The notes: generated from the letters alone by a model not told the origin. Positions 33,780 to 42,238 are shown, counted from the stretch's first letter. The stretch: 64,000 bases of DNA from Paraburkholderia phenoliruptrix (GCF_019511605.1 NZ_JAEUAV010000018.1:1-64000); one strand, 5' to 3'. A program made the numbers and translations.

Positions 33780-34108
33780 TGGTGGGCCTCCCGTGAGTCG
33801 AACACGGCACCAACGGATTATGCTAACCAGCTACGGCTTTCGCCGCCCCTTTCGGGTTTGTGGTCTGGACTGTCTCTTGTCTTTACGACCTGCCCGTTCA
33901 GTCTCTACACGTTCTCTCAAAGAGAGCTTCGCTCGGGATTGCCACGCTGCAAGAACAGCAGAGGTTTCCCCGAATTTGAGCAGTTCTACCAGGGGGCAGA
34001 GCTAACTTACCCCAAGGCAACCCATTCACGACTCACCATGCCGAACCGCAAGGTTTAGGTGAGTCTTTGCTAAGTCCGCTGCTCTAACCAAGCATGAGCT
34101 AGAGGCCC
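33780..34108 (-). tRNA. ileX: tRNA with CAU anticodon, probably tRNA-Ile2, interrupted by a group I intron
   Basis: Two exons, 34108-34073 and 33822-33780, join into a full cloverleaf. The acceptor stem GGGCCTC/GAGGCCC is perfect; the D stem is GCTC/GAGC with an 11-nt loop; the anticodon stem GCGGA/TCCGT encloses the loop CTCATAA; the T stem is CCGTG/CACGG with loop TTCGACT; A73 and CCA are encoded. The anticodon is CAU. The anticodon stem lacks the three G-C pairs of initiator tRNA, and the C4-G69 and C5-G68 pairs match lysidine-synthase determinants of tRNA-Ile2, so isoleucine (AUA decoding after lysidine modification) is preferred over elongator Met. Exons are interrupted between U33 and C34. 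It lies just past the rpoD terminator with its own promoter-like element. Confidence 0.9.
33823..34072 (-). ncRNA. Group I self-splicing intron (IC3-like), 250 nt
   Basis: The conserved core is readable in order on the minus strand: P element AAATTCGGGGAAACC (33977-33963), Q element AATCCCGAGC (33940-33931), R element GTGTAGAGACTGAACGG (33910-33894) and S element AAGAGACAGTCC (33878-33867). P4 (CGGG/CCCG) and P7 (GACTG/CAGTC) pair as expected. Two GAAA-loop hairpins follow near the 3' end (CCCGAAAGGG and CGGCGAAAGCCG). The upstream exon ends in U and the intron ends in G, as required. The core closely resembles the known intron of Azoarcus tRNA-Ile(CAU). No open frame for a homing endonuclease fits inside. 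Confidence 0.93.
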
Positions 34109-34120
34109 CGAGAACTCGAA

Positions 34121-34144
34121 ATTCTACCGTATCGACGACGAACA
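34121..34144 (-). promoter_or_regulatory. Possible promoter of the tRNA gene
   Basis: On the minus strand TAGAAT (34126-34121) lies 13 nt before the tRNA 5' end, with a weak TTTCGT about 18 nt further upstream. This would give a short leader after the rpoD terminator. Confidence 0.4.
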
Positions 34145-34199
34145 ACGAAAGGACCTTTGCAGTCCGCGCCTGTCCGCCGATTGGCCGCCATACTACACG

Positions 34200-34255
34200 A
34201 AAAAGGGGCCTCCGCAATCGCTTCACTGGGGGTGAAACGACCGGGAGGCCCCTTT
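34200..34255 (-). terminator. rpoD operon terminator
   Basis: A 12-bp stem AAAGGGGCCTCC/GGAGGCCCCTTT encloses an inner hairpin (TTCAC/GTGAA) and ends in five T on the minus strand. It separates rpoD from the tRNA gene. Confidence 0.9.
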
Positions 34256-34318
34256 GGATCGGCTACTGGCAGACGCTAGCTCTCGCAGCGCTGCGAACCG
34301 CAACGGGAAACGCGCCGA

Positions 34319-36730
34319 TCAGTTGCCTTCAAGGAAAGACTTCAGCTTGTCCGAACGGCTCGGGTGACGCAGCTTGCGCAACGCCTTCGCCTCGATCTGA
34401 CGGATCCGCTCGCGCGTCACGTCGAACTGCTTGCCGACTTCCTCGAGTGTGTGATCGGTGCTCATCTCGATACCGAAGCGCATGCGCAAGACCTTCGCCT
34501 CACGCGGCGTCAGCGAATCCAGCACGTCCTTCACGACATCGCGCATGCTCGCGTGCAGCGCGGCGTCCGCCGGCGCGACCGTATTCGTGTCTTCGATGAA
34601 GTCGCCGAGATGCGAATCGTCGTCGTCGCCGATCGGCGTTTCCATGGAAATCGGCTCTTTCGCGATTTTCATGATCTTGCGGATCTTGTCTTCCGGCATT
34701 TCCATCTTCTCGGCCAGCGTTGCCGGATCCGGCTCGAGTCCGGTTTCCTGCAGAATCTGACGCGAGATGCGGTTCATCTTGTTGATCGTCTCGATCATGT
34801 GAACCGGAATACGGATCGTGCGCGCCTGGTCCGCGATCGAACGTGTAATGGCCTGGCGAATCCACCACGTGGCGTACGTGGAGAACTTGTAGCCCCGGCG
34901 ATATTCGAACTTGTCCACCGCCTTCATCAGGCCAATGTTGCCTTCCTGAATCAGGTCGAGGAACTGCAGACCCCGGTTCGTGTACTTCTTCGCGATCGAG
35001 ATCACAAGACGCAAGTTCGCCTCGGTCATTTCGCGCTTGGCCTGCCGCGCCTTCAGTTCGCCGGCCGCCATCTGACGGTTGGTTTCCTTCAGGTCTTTCA
35101 GCGGCAGCACCACACGCGCCTGCAAGTCCAGCAGACGCTGTTGCTGCTCGCGAATGGCCGGAATGTTGCGCGTGAGAATCGCGCTATACGAATGACCTTC
35201 GCTGACGATCTTGTCGGCCCATTCGAGGTCGGTTTCGCTGCCCGGGAAACGCGCGATGAATTCCGCACGCGGCATGCCGCACTTGTCGACCACCGTATGC
35301 AGAATCTGACGCTCGACCTGGCGCACCTCGTCGACCTGCGCGCGCAACGTGTCGCACAGCCGCTCGACGGTACGCGCGGTGAAGCGAATGGTCATCAGCT
35401 CGTTCTGAATGGTTTCCTGCGCCTTCAGGTAGGACTTGGACTTGTAGCCTTCCTTCTCGAACGCGCGGCGCATCTTGTCGAACCACTCGCTGATGAGGGC
35501 GAACTTCTCGAGCGACGCACGCTTGAGCGCTTCCATTTGCGCTGCGTTGGCCGTGGCCTGCGCCGTGCCGTCGTCTTCTTCCTCGTCGCCTTCTTCCTCT
35601 TCCTCTTCTTCCTCGTCTTCGCTCTCGATGGCTTCCGCCTCCTGCACCGAGAAGCCGTCCGCGTCTTCCGCGTCGGCGTCGATCAGGCCGTCGACCAGTT
35701 CGTCGATGCGGACTTCCTCGTTGGCGACGCGCTCGGCCATGGCCAGAATGTCGGCGATCGTGGTCGGACACGCCGAGATGGCCATCACCATGTGCTTCAG
35801 ACCGTCTTCGATCCGCTTGGCGATTTCGATTTCGCCTTCGCGCGTGAGCAGCTCGACCGTGCCCATTTCACGCATGTACATGCGCACCGGGTCGGTCGTG
35901 CGACCGAATTCGGAGTCGACCGTGGACAGCGCGACTTCGGCTTCCTCTTCCACTTCGTCGTCGGACGAAGCGGCGGGCGCGTTGTCGTTCAGCAGCAGCG
36001 TTTCCGCGTCGGGCGCCTGCTCGTACACAGCCACGCCCATGTCGTTGAACGTGCTGATAATGCCTTCGATCGCCTCGGTCTCGGTGAAATTGTCCGGCAG
36101 GTGATCGTTGATTTCAGCGTACGTGAGGAAGCCGCGCTCCTTGCCGAGCTTGATGAGCGCGCGCAGTTTCGAGCGGCGCTCTTCGAGTTCCTCGACCGTG
36201 CCGGGCTGCGACGACGAAAACGCGTCTTTCAGCAGCGCCTTTTCCTTGGCGCGACGGTCGCGAGCCCTGGCCTTTTCCACTTTGCCGGAAGCGGCCACAG
36301 GGGTTTCTTCGCTCTGGGTTGCGTCGTCATCGACGGGTACTTCATTCAGCTTTTTCGTCATGGAGTTCGCCGTACCGGCTGTAGTCTCGACTCGCGGCTG
36401 GTGGACAACAGCCGGTTGAACCGTGGATACTGGAGTCTCGCGCACTGCCGCATCGTCCTGCGCGACAGCCGCTTCCCTTGCGCTTCTGACACCCGGCCGC
36501 CTCTCAGCCGGAGGTGGCACGGCTTGCGCCGACTTCGCCACCGCCTTTGCCACTCCTGTTGACTCCGCTCGCGCGGCCGAAGTGGTCGAGGACTTTCTCC
36601 CGGCTGCGGGTGTAACGCTGGCAGAAGACGCTTTTCTGGTGGAAGAAACTAGCTTGGCCGAAGTGACCTTGGCGGTCTGCTCCGTAGAGCGTGGGCCAGT
36701 TCTGCTCTTTCCACCTGTCGTCTTTGCCAT
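34319..36730 (-). CDS. rpoD: RNA polymerase primary sigma factor RpoD (sigma-70)
   Basis: An 803-residue housekeeping sigma factor. From the N-terminus: a basic Ala/Ser/Thr-rich extension (about 1-160), region 1.1 near 165-235, region 1.2 (DPVRMYMREMGTVELLTREG near 280), a non-conserved segment with a strongly acidic run near 365-390 (EDEEEEEEEGDEEEDDG), then regions 2-4: FLDLIQEGNIGLMKAVDKFE, YRRGYKFSTYATWWIRQAIT, and the C-terminal TLEEVGKQFDVTRERIRQIE helix-turn-helix. It is longer than the E. coli protein because of the N-terminal extension. It is the last gene of rpsU-yqeY-dnaG-rpoD, 90 bp after dnaG. Confidence 0.98.
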   Translation of the reverse strand: MAKTTGGKSRTGPRSTEQTAKVTSAKLVSSTRKASSASVTPAAGRKSSTTSAARAESTGVAKAVAKSAQAVPPPAERRPGVRSAREAAVAQDDAAVRETPVSTVQPAVVHQPRVETTAGTANSMTKKLNEVPVDDDATQSEETPVAASGKVEKARARDRRAKEKALLKDAFSSSQPGTVEELEERRSKLRALIKLGKERGFLTYAEINDHLPDNFTETEAIEGIISTFNDMGVAVYEQAPDAETLLLNDNAPAASSDDEVEEEAEVALSTVDSEFGRTTDPVRMYMREMGTVELLTREGEIEIAKRIEDGLKHMVMAISACPTTIADILAMAERVANEEVRIDELVDGLIDADAEDADGFSVQEAEAIESEDEEEEEEEEGDEEEDDGTAQATANAAQMEALKRASLEKFALISEWFDKMRRAFEKEGYKSKSYLKAQETIQNELMTIRFTARTVERLCDTLRAQVDEVRQVERQILHTVVDKCGMPRAEFIARFPGSETDLEWADKIVSEGHSYSAILTRNIPAIREQQQRLLDLQARVVLPLKDLKETNRQMAAGELKARQAKREMTEANLRLVISIAKKYTNRGLQFLDLIQEGNIGLMKAVDKFEYRRGYKFSTYATWWIRQAITRSIADQARTIRIPVHMIETINKMNRISRQILQETGLEPDPATLAEKMEMPEDKIRKIMKIAKEPISMETPIGDDDDSHLGDFIEDTNTVAPADAALHASMRDVVKDVLDSLTPREAKVLRMRFGIEMSTDHTLEEVGKQFDVTRERIRQIEAKALRKLRHPSRSDKLKSFLEGN

Positions 36731-36820
36731 CGCATCGCCTTTCGCCTTTGCTAGGAAAACCCTTGAAAAACAAACTGCTGGAAACCTTTTATTATACCAC
36801 CCAGGTTTCCGCCCTTCCGC

Positions 36821-38692
36821 CTACAAGCCCAGCTGACGCTTCATGTCAGCCCGCTTCCGGTTGAGCTCGGCAAGTTCAGCGAACTCCTCCGGCGTGTGCC
36901 GGGATTGCCGCGAAAGCTGCTCGAGACGCTCGCAATAAGCGTCATAACGCATCTTAAGAATTGCCGCTTTCAGTTCCTCTCCGACAATTCGTTCCTGCTC
37001 GCGCCGCTCTTCGATAACGGTCGCATCTTCCGGGTCCTTCAGCAACAAATCCCGGACATTTTCATCATAGTCCAGAATTTTGCGAAAGATTTCCTCGAAA
37101 GTTGGGGCGTTTGCCCCGTTTCGCAATAGGTCGGAGAGCAACTGGAACTCTGCCGAATCCCCGAGCGCGCGCGCGTGGGTCGTCACTTCCTCGAACAGTT
37201 CGCCGTGCCGCGTCACAGTGAGAAGCGCCTGCTCGGCTTCCTCGTCGAGCACCGCGACGGTGCGCGGATACATCACAAGATTGCGCAACGTCTTTTCTTC
37301 GATGCCTGTCACGCTGCGCCGGTCCTTGCGCGCGGGCGCCGAGCGCGCGGCCGCCGCGATGCGCGAGTCGACCTCGCAGAGCGCGGCTACCTCGTCGAAC
37401 GGCACGTCGAGCCGGTCGGCGAACATATGCATGATCTGCGCGCGCAGCGCGTTGGCGGGCAGCGCCTGCAACAGCGGCTTTGCGTCGAAGAGCGCGCGCG
37501 CCTTGCCTTCCGGCTGGTCGAGTTCCTTGCCGGCAAGCACTTCGTTCAGCATGAACTGTGACAGCGGCATGGCCCGTTCGACCTGCTCGGCGAACGCCGC
37601 GGTGCCGAACTCGCGCACGTAGCTGTCCGGGTCGTGCTCCGCGGGCAGGAACAGGAAGCGGATGGTCCGGTTGTCCGCCGCGTGCGGCAAACAGGCGTCC
37701 AGCGCGCGGCGCGCCGCGCGCCGGCCTGCTGAGTCGCCGTCGAAACTGAAGATGACCGTGTCGGTCTGGCGCATCAGTTTCTGCACATGCACCGGCGTGC
37801 AGGCCGTGCCGAGCGTGGCGACAGCGTTCTGAAAGCCCAACTGGGCCAGTGCGACCACATCCATATAGCCTTCGACGACCAGCACGTAATGCTGTTCCCG
37901 AATCGCGAGGCGCGCCTCGAAAAGGCCGTACAGCTCGCTGCCCTTGTTAAATAGCGGCGTTTCCGGCGAATTCAAATACTTTGGCTCGCCGCCGTCCAGC
38001 ACACGGCCGCCGAAGCCGATCACCTGCCCCTTCACATTGCGTATGGGGAACATGATCCGCTCGCGAAAGCGGTCGTAGCGGCGGTTCTGACCCTGTCCGT
38101 CCGATTTTTCGCTGACGATCACAAGTCCGGATTCGACCAGCGCGTCGTCGCGATAGTTCGGGAAAGCGGCCTCGAGGTTTTGCCAGCCGTCCGGTGCGTA
38201 GCCGAGCCCGAAACGCGCCGCGATCTCGCCAGTCAAGCCGCGCTTTTTCAGGTACTGGATGGCCGCGGGCGCGCCGCGCAGTTGCTTGCGGTAGTAGTCG
38301 CAGGCTGTCTGCATGACGTCGGAAAGCGCCGTGGTGACAGCCTTGGAAGCCGCCGGTGAATAGCCGCCCGACGCGCCCCCGCCGCCATAGCCGGGCGAAG
38401 GCTCGTTGGGCACCGTCAGGCCGACGGACTGCGCGAGCTCGTTGACGGCCTCCGGAAACGAGGCGCCCACGTACTCCATCAGGAAACCGATTGCCGTTCC
38501 ATGCGCGCCGCAGCCGAAGCAGTGATAGAACTGCTTGGTGGGGCTCACCGTGAACGACGGGCTTTTCTCGTTATGGAACGGGCACAGTCCCATGAAGTTC
38601 GCGCCGCCCTTTTTCAACTGCACATACCGACCCACCACGTCGACGATATCGACGCGGTTCAGCAGGTCCTGCAGGAATGACGGAGGAATCAC
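36821..38692 (-). CDS. dnaG: DNA primase
   Basis: A 623-residue primase that makes RNA primers at the replication fork. The zinc finger is CPFHNEKSPSF plus FYHCFGCGAHG near residues 38-65, the TOPRIM core VLVVEGYMDVVALAQLG near 265-282 with the FDGDSAGRRAA element near 316, and the C-terminal DnaB-interaction domain is about 450-623. The length is normal. It lies between yqeY and rpoD in the macromolecular-synthesis operon, linking replication, transcription and translation genes. Confidence 0.97.
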   Translation of the reverse strand: MIPPSFLQDLLNRVDIVDVVGRYVQLKKGGANFMGLCPFHNEKSPSFTVSPTKQFYHCFGCGAHGTAIGFLMEYVGASFPEAVNELAQSVGLTVPNEPSPGYGGGGASGGYSPAASKAVTTALSDVMQTACDYYRKQLRGAPAAIQYLKKRGLTGEIAARFGLGYAPDGWQNLEAAFPNYRDDALVESGLVIVSEKSDGQGQNRRYDRFRERIMFPIRNVKGQVIGFGGRVLDGGEPKYLNSPETPLFNKGSELYGLFEARLAIREQHYVLVVEGYMDVVALAQLGFQNAVATLGTACTPVHVQKLMRQTDTVIFSFDGDSAGRRAARRALDACLPHAADNRTIRFLFLPAEHDPDSYVREFGTAAFAEQVERAMPLSQFMLNEVLAGKELDQPEGKARALFDAKPLLQALPANALRAQIMHMFADRLDVPFDEVAALCEVDSRIAAAARSAPARKDRRSVTGIEEKTLRNLVMYPRTVAVLDEEAEQALLTVTRHGELFEEVTTHARALGDSAEFQLLSDLLRNGANAPTFEEIFRKILDYDENVRDLLLKDPEDATVIEERREQERIVGEELKAAILKMRYDAYCERLEQLSRQSRHTPEEFAELAELNRKRADMKRQLGL

Positions 38693-38878
38693 GGTGAATG
38701 GCGCTGCCGGTAAGACTCAATTCGCTCAATAGGACTCGGTGGGCTCAACGGCCTCAACGAGGCTCCACGACGCTCGATGCTCGGGGCACGAGCCACAGCG
38801 CCGTGCGCTGCCCCCTGCGGCGGCACTCCCATCACAAAGAGCACACACAAGGAGCACACGCTGGCCCGAGCACACGCG

Positions 38879-39325
38879 TTACTTTGCCAGCGCTGCCTTG
38901 ACCTGAACGGAAACCGCCGTCATGTCCGCACGGCCGGCGAGCTTCGGTTTCAGCACGCCCATCACCTTGCCCATGTCCTGCGGACCGGCAGCACCGGTTT
39001 GCGCGACCGCGGCCTGCACTTCGGCAGCGATTTCCGCGTCCGTCATCTGCTCGGGCATATACGCGGCAAGAATGGCCAGCTCGGCCTTTTCCTTGTCGGC
39101 GAGGTCGGTGCGGCCTGCGCTTTCGAACTGGCTGATCGAGTCCTTGCGCTGCTTGATCATCTTGTCGACGACAGCGGTCACCGCGGCGTCGTCGAGAGTC
39201 ACTCGCTCGTCCACTTCGCGCTGCTTGATCGCGGCGAGCAGCAGCCGGATCGTGCCAAGGCGCTCAGTCTCGCGTGCCCGCATGGCGGCTTTCATGTCGT
39301 CGTTGATCCGGTCTTTGAGGCTCAT
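38879..39325 (-). CDS. yqeY: GatB/YqeY domain-containing protein
   Basis: A 148-residue helical protein of the GatB/YqeY family, related to the tRNA-binding tail domain of the amidotransferase subunit GatB. Family elements are LKDRINDDMKAAMRARETER at the start, LRLLLAAIKQREVDER-like helix, LAILAAYMPEQMTDAEI near 85-101 and GPQDMGKVMGVLKPKLAGRA near 113-132. A possible effect on tRNA metabolism is known only by similarity. ATG at 39325 follows AGGGTGAG; a GTG one codon upstream is the alternative. It lies between rpsU and dnaG. Confidence 0.92.
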   Translation of the reverse strand: MSLKDRINDDMKAAMRARETERLGTIRLLLAAIKQREVDERVTLDDAAVTAVVDKMIKQRKDSISQFESAGRTDLADKEKAELAILAAYMPEQMTDAEIAAEVQAAVAQTGAAGPQDMGKVMGVLKPKLAGRADMTAVSVQVKAALAK

Positions 39326-39401
39326 CACTCACCCTGAATGCGTTGAAAGTTGAGAACCGGCCGCGTCGACACACGCATAAGTACACGCAAGAACACGAAC
39401 A

Positions 39402-39429
39402 CCCGCTTGGGACTGCTTCCTCAAGCGGG
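39402..39429 (-). promoter_or_regulatory. Hairpin in the rpsU-yqeY gap
   Basis: CCCGCTTG/CAAGCGGG stem with a 12-nt loop within the macromolecular-synthesis operon, without a T run. In E. coli the gap after rpsU carries a partial terminator, so this could act as an attenuator or processing site. Confidence 0.35.
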
Positions 39430-39566
39430 TTGGCGCAATGTGCGTAGTGGATGCGACCCTGCCGGCTGGTCTGAAAAGACCTGTTAGGACGGCGGCACGC
39501 GTTCTGTGTGCCTTCGCCCGTTGGATGTCGCCGCTCCGTTTGCCCGGAACAGCGGCAACACCAGAA

Positions 39567-39779
39567 TCAGTAGAACTTTTTTGGCAGCATCTGGCTGCGC
39601 AGACGCTTGAAATGACGCTTCACCGCGGCCGCCTTCTTGCGCTTGCGCTCAGCCGTAGGCTTTTCGTAAAACTCGCGCGCACGAAGTTCCGTCAGCAAGC
39701 CGTTTTTCTCCATGGTGCGCTTGAACCGGCGCATGGCGACTTCAAACGGCTCGTTGTCTTTTACGCGGATGGTCGTCAT
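39567..39779 (-). CDS. rpsU: 30S ribosomal protein S21
   Basis: A 70-residue highly basic ribosomal protein S21, with the family start TTIRVKDNEPFEVAMRRFKR and a C-terminal Arg/Lys-rich helix (KPTAERKRKKAAAVKRHFKR). It is the first gene of the operon rpsU-yqeY-dnaG-rpoD. No clear Shine-Dalgarno precedes the ATG (the leader reads TTATTGAAA), which may make its translation depend on other features. S21 itself contacts the anti-Shine-Dalgarno region of 16S rRNA. Confidence 0.97.
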   Translation of the reverse strand: MTTIRVKDNEPFEVAMRRFKRTMEKNGLLTELRAREFYEKPTAERKRKKAAAVKRHFKRLRSQMLPKKFY

Positions 39780-39811
39780 TTTTCAATAACGGAACTTTGT
39801 AAAGGTTCAGG

Positions 39812-39820
39812 AGTATAGCA
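39812..39820 (-). promoter_or_regulatory. Extended -10 promoter of the rpsU operon
   Basis: TGCTATACT on the minus strand is an extended -10 element about 32 nt before the rpsU start. The -35 is poor, as is normal for extended -10 promoters. Confidence 0.55.
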
Positions 39821-39847
39821 GAGCTTTTACACAAAGCCACTGGCCCG

Positions 39848-41065
39848 TCAAGCCCCACGAACGTACTCGGCGGCCGCCTGGCCGGCCGCCACGCCCGACG
39901 CCCAGGCCCACTGGAAATTGTAGCCGCCAAGCCAGCCGGTCACGTCCACTGCCTCGCCGATGAAGTACAGGCCGGGGGCGCGTGCGCTCATCATCGTGGT
40001 CGACGAAAGATCGCGCGTGTCCACACCGCCGCGCGTCACTTCGGCCTTGCGATAGCCTTCGGTGCCGTTGGGCGTGAGCGTCCAGCGCGACAGCGCTTCG
40101 CCGATGCGCCGCAGCGCCTTGTCCGGCAGATCGGCCACGCGGGCTTCCGCAGGGATCTGGTGGGTTTCCAGCCAGACGTGGGCGAGCCGCTGCGGCACCC
40201 ATTCCGACAACAGATTCGCAATCTGCCGGCGGGTTCCGCTCTTCGCTTCGAGTAGCGCGGCAACAGCGTCCTGGTTCGGCAGCAGGTTAATGTGGATCGG
40301 CTCGCCGGGCTGCCAGTAGCTCGAAATTTGCAGCACGCCCGGTCCGGAAAGGCCGCGGTGCGTGAGCAGCAGGTCTTCTTCGAATTGCGCGCCGGTTTTC
40401 TTGTTGCCGGTCGCGAGCCGCACTTCCAGCGACACCCCCGAGAGCGCCGCAAACGGCGCCCAGTCCGCTGCGGCGAAGGTGAGCGGCACCAGTGCCGGGC
40501 GCGTGTCGATCAGCTTGTGGCCAAACTGCTTGGCTAGACGAAAGGCAAAGTCAGTGGCGCCAATTTTCGGAATCGACAGGCCGCCGGTCGCTATCACCAG
40601 CGCCCGCGCCGTAATTGGCCCGCCATTCGTGTCGAGCATGAAGCGGCCTTCGGCGTCCTGCCTCACCTGCTCCACCGACAGCGGCGTGCGCCAGGCGACG
40701 CGCCCCGCGTCGCACTCGCTTTTCAGCACGTTGATGACGGCGTCGCTCGACTCGTTGCAAAAGAGCTGCCCCTTGTGCTTCTCGTGCCAGGTCACGTGAT
40801 GGCGCCTGAGCAAGGCCATGAAATCGCGCGGCGTGTAGCGCGCCAGCGCCGAGCGGCAAAAATGCGGATTCGCCGACAGATAATTCGCCGGACCCGCATA
40901 CAGATTCGTGAAGTTGCAGCGCCCGCCGCCCGAGATGCGGATCTTTTCGGCAAGACGCTGCGAGTGATCGATCAGCACCACGTGCCGGCCCAATTGCCCG
41001 GCCACGGCCGCGCACATCATGCCGGCCGCGCCTGCGCCGATTACCGCGATATCGAAGGATTCCAT
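39848..41065 (-). CDS. NAD(P)/FAD-dependent flavoprotein (HI0933/YhiN family)
   Basis: A 405-residue flavoprotein with N-terminal FAD fold (IAVIGAGAAGMMCAAVAGQL, residues 6-25), the family's SGGGRCNFTN motif near 46-55, ATGGLSIPKIGATDFAF near 155-171 and the C-terminal TGWLGGYNFQWAWASG near 375-390. Function of the family is not established; some members are annotated as aminoacetone oxidases. The length is normal. It lies upstream of rpsU on the same strand but separated by the rpsU promoter, and is divergent from tsaD across 111 bp. Confidence 0.88.
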   Translation of the reverse strand: MESFDIAVIGAGAAGMMCAAVAGQLGRHVVLIDHSQRLAEKIRISGGGRCNFTNLYAGPANYLSANPHFCRSALARYTPRDFMALLRRHHVTWHEKHKGQLFCNESSDAVINVLKSECDAGRVAWRTPLSVEQVRQDAEGRFMLDTNGGPITARALVIATGGLSIPKIGATDFAFRLAKQFGHKLIDTRPALVPLTFAAADWAPFAALSGVSLEVRLATGNKKTGAQFEEDLLLTHRGLSGPGVLQISSYWQPGEPIHINLLPNQDAVAALLEAKSGTRRQIANLLSEWVPQRLAHVWLETHQIPAEARVADLPDKALRRIGEALSRWTLTPNGTEGYRKAEVTRGGVDTRDLSSTTMMSARAPGLYFIGEAVDVTGWLGGYNFQWAWASGVAAGQAAAEYVRGA

Positions 41066-41176
41066 GGGGCCGCATTGTACCTGCGCGTCTGCGGCGGCTT
41101 GCCTGCGCTGCTATACTTTCAGGCTTACCTTTTCGCGTTTCGGGCTTCTTTGCGAGGCCCGGCAAGCTCACCTCCC

Positions 41177-42205
41177 ATGCTCGTTCTCGGCATCGAAAGC
41201 TCCTGTGACGAAACCGGCCTCGCGCTCTACGACACCGAGCGCGGCCTGCTTGCGCACGCGCTTCATTCGCAGATCGCGATGCACCGCGAGTATGGCGGCG
41301 TGGTGCCGGAGCTGGCTTCGCGCGACCATATCCGGCGCGCGCTGCCGTTGCTGGAAGAAGTAATGGCGCGTGCGGGCGCGGCGCGCGGCGATATCGACGC
41401 CATTGCCTACACGCAAGGCCCCGGGCTCGCGGGCGCGCTGCTGGTGGGCGCGAGCGTCGCGAATTCGCTTGCGATGGCGTGGGACAAGCCGACCATCGGC
41501 ATTCATCATCTGGAAGGGCACTTGCTCTCGCCGCTGCTCGTCGACGAGCCGCCGCCCTTTCCGTTCGTCGCGTTGCTCGTGTCGGGCGGCCACACGCAAC
41601 TGATGCGCGTGACCGACGTGGGCGTCTACGAAACGCTCGGCGAAACGCTTGATGATGCCGCCGGCGAAGCCTTCGACAAAACCGCCAAACTGCTGGGCCT
41701 CGGCTACCCGGGCGGACCAGAAGTCTCGCGCATGGCCGAGTTCGGCACGCCCGGCGCGGTGGTGCTGCCGCGTCCCATGCTGCACTCCGGCGACCTGGAT
41801 TTCAGCTTCAGCGGCCTGAAGACCGCGGTGCTGACGCACGCAAAGAAACTCGGCGGCGCGAACATCTGCGAGCAGGCGAAAGCAGACCTCGCGCGGGGTT
41901 TCGTCGACGCAGCCGTGGAAGTCCTCGCCACCAAATCGCTTGCGGCGCTCAAGCGTACCGGGCTCAACCGCCTCGTCGTGGCGGGCGGCGTGGGCGCAAA
42001 CCGGCAGTTGCGCGAGGCGCTTTCCGCAGCGGCCCAGAAGCGCAACTTCTATGTGCATTACCCGGATCTGTCGCTTTGCACGGACAACGGCGCGATGATC
42101 GCGCTCGCCGGTGCTTTACGTTTGAAGCGCTGGCCGGAGCAGTCGGGCAAGGATTACGCGTTTACCGTAAAGCCGCGCTGGGATCTGACGTCGCTCGCAC
42201 GCTGA
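41177..42205 (+). CDS. tsaD: tRNA N6-adenosine threonylcarbamoyltransferase TsaD
   Basis: A 342-residue ASKHA-fold protein that, with TsaB and TsaE, transfers threonylcarbamoyl to A37 of tRNAs reading ANN codons. The start is LVLGIESSCDETGLALYDTE, the metal-binding His pair is in GIHHLEGHLLSP (near 110-120), followed by VSGGHTQL near 135 and the nucleotide-binding VVAGGVGANRQLR near 270. The ATG at 41177 gives the family N-terminus; the longer open frame is a shadow. The tRNA-Ile(CAU) encoded in this window is an ANN-codon tRNA and thus a predicted substrate. Confidence 0.97.
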   Translation: MLVLGIESSCDETGLALYDTERGLLAHALHSQIAMHREYGGVVPELASRDHIRRALPLLEEVMARAGAARGDIDAIAYTQGPGLAGALLVGASVANSLAMAWDKPTIGIHHLEGHLLSPLLVDEPPPFPFVALLVSGGHTQLMRVTDVGVYETLGETLDDAAGEAFDKTAKLLGLGYPGGPEVSRMAEFGTPGAVVLPRPMLHSGDLDFSFSGLKTAVLTHAKKLGGANICEQAKADLARGFVDAAVEVLATKSLAALKRTGLNRLVVAGGVGANRQLREALSAAAQKRNFYVHYPDLSLCTDNGAMIALAGALRLKRWPEQSGKDYAFTVKPRWDLTSLAR

Positions 42206-42238
42206 AGCCTCGCATTGCGCGACGCGCGTTAGGCCGAC

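Noticed and set aside
33780..34108. tmRNA gene
   Set aside because: A split tRNA-like structure with a long insert suggested tmRNA, but the ends give a full tRNA with D, anticodon and T arms, and the insert has group I core elements rather than a tag frame and pseudoknots.
33780..34108. Initiator or elongator tRNA-Met
   Set aside because: The anticodon CAU allows Met, but there are no three G-C pairs at the base of the anticodon stem and position 1-72 is a normal pair, so it is not initiator. C4-G69 and C5-G68 favour tRNA-Ile2. Elongator Met is not fully excluded.
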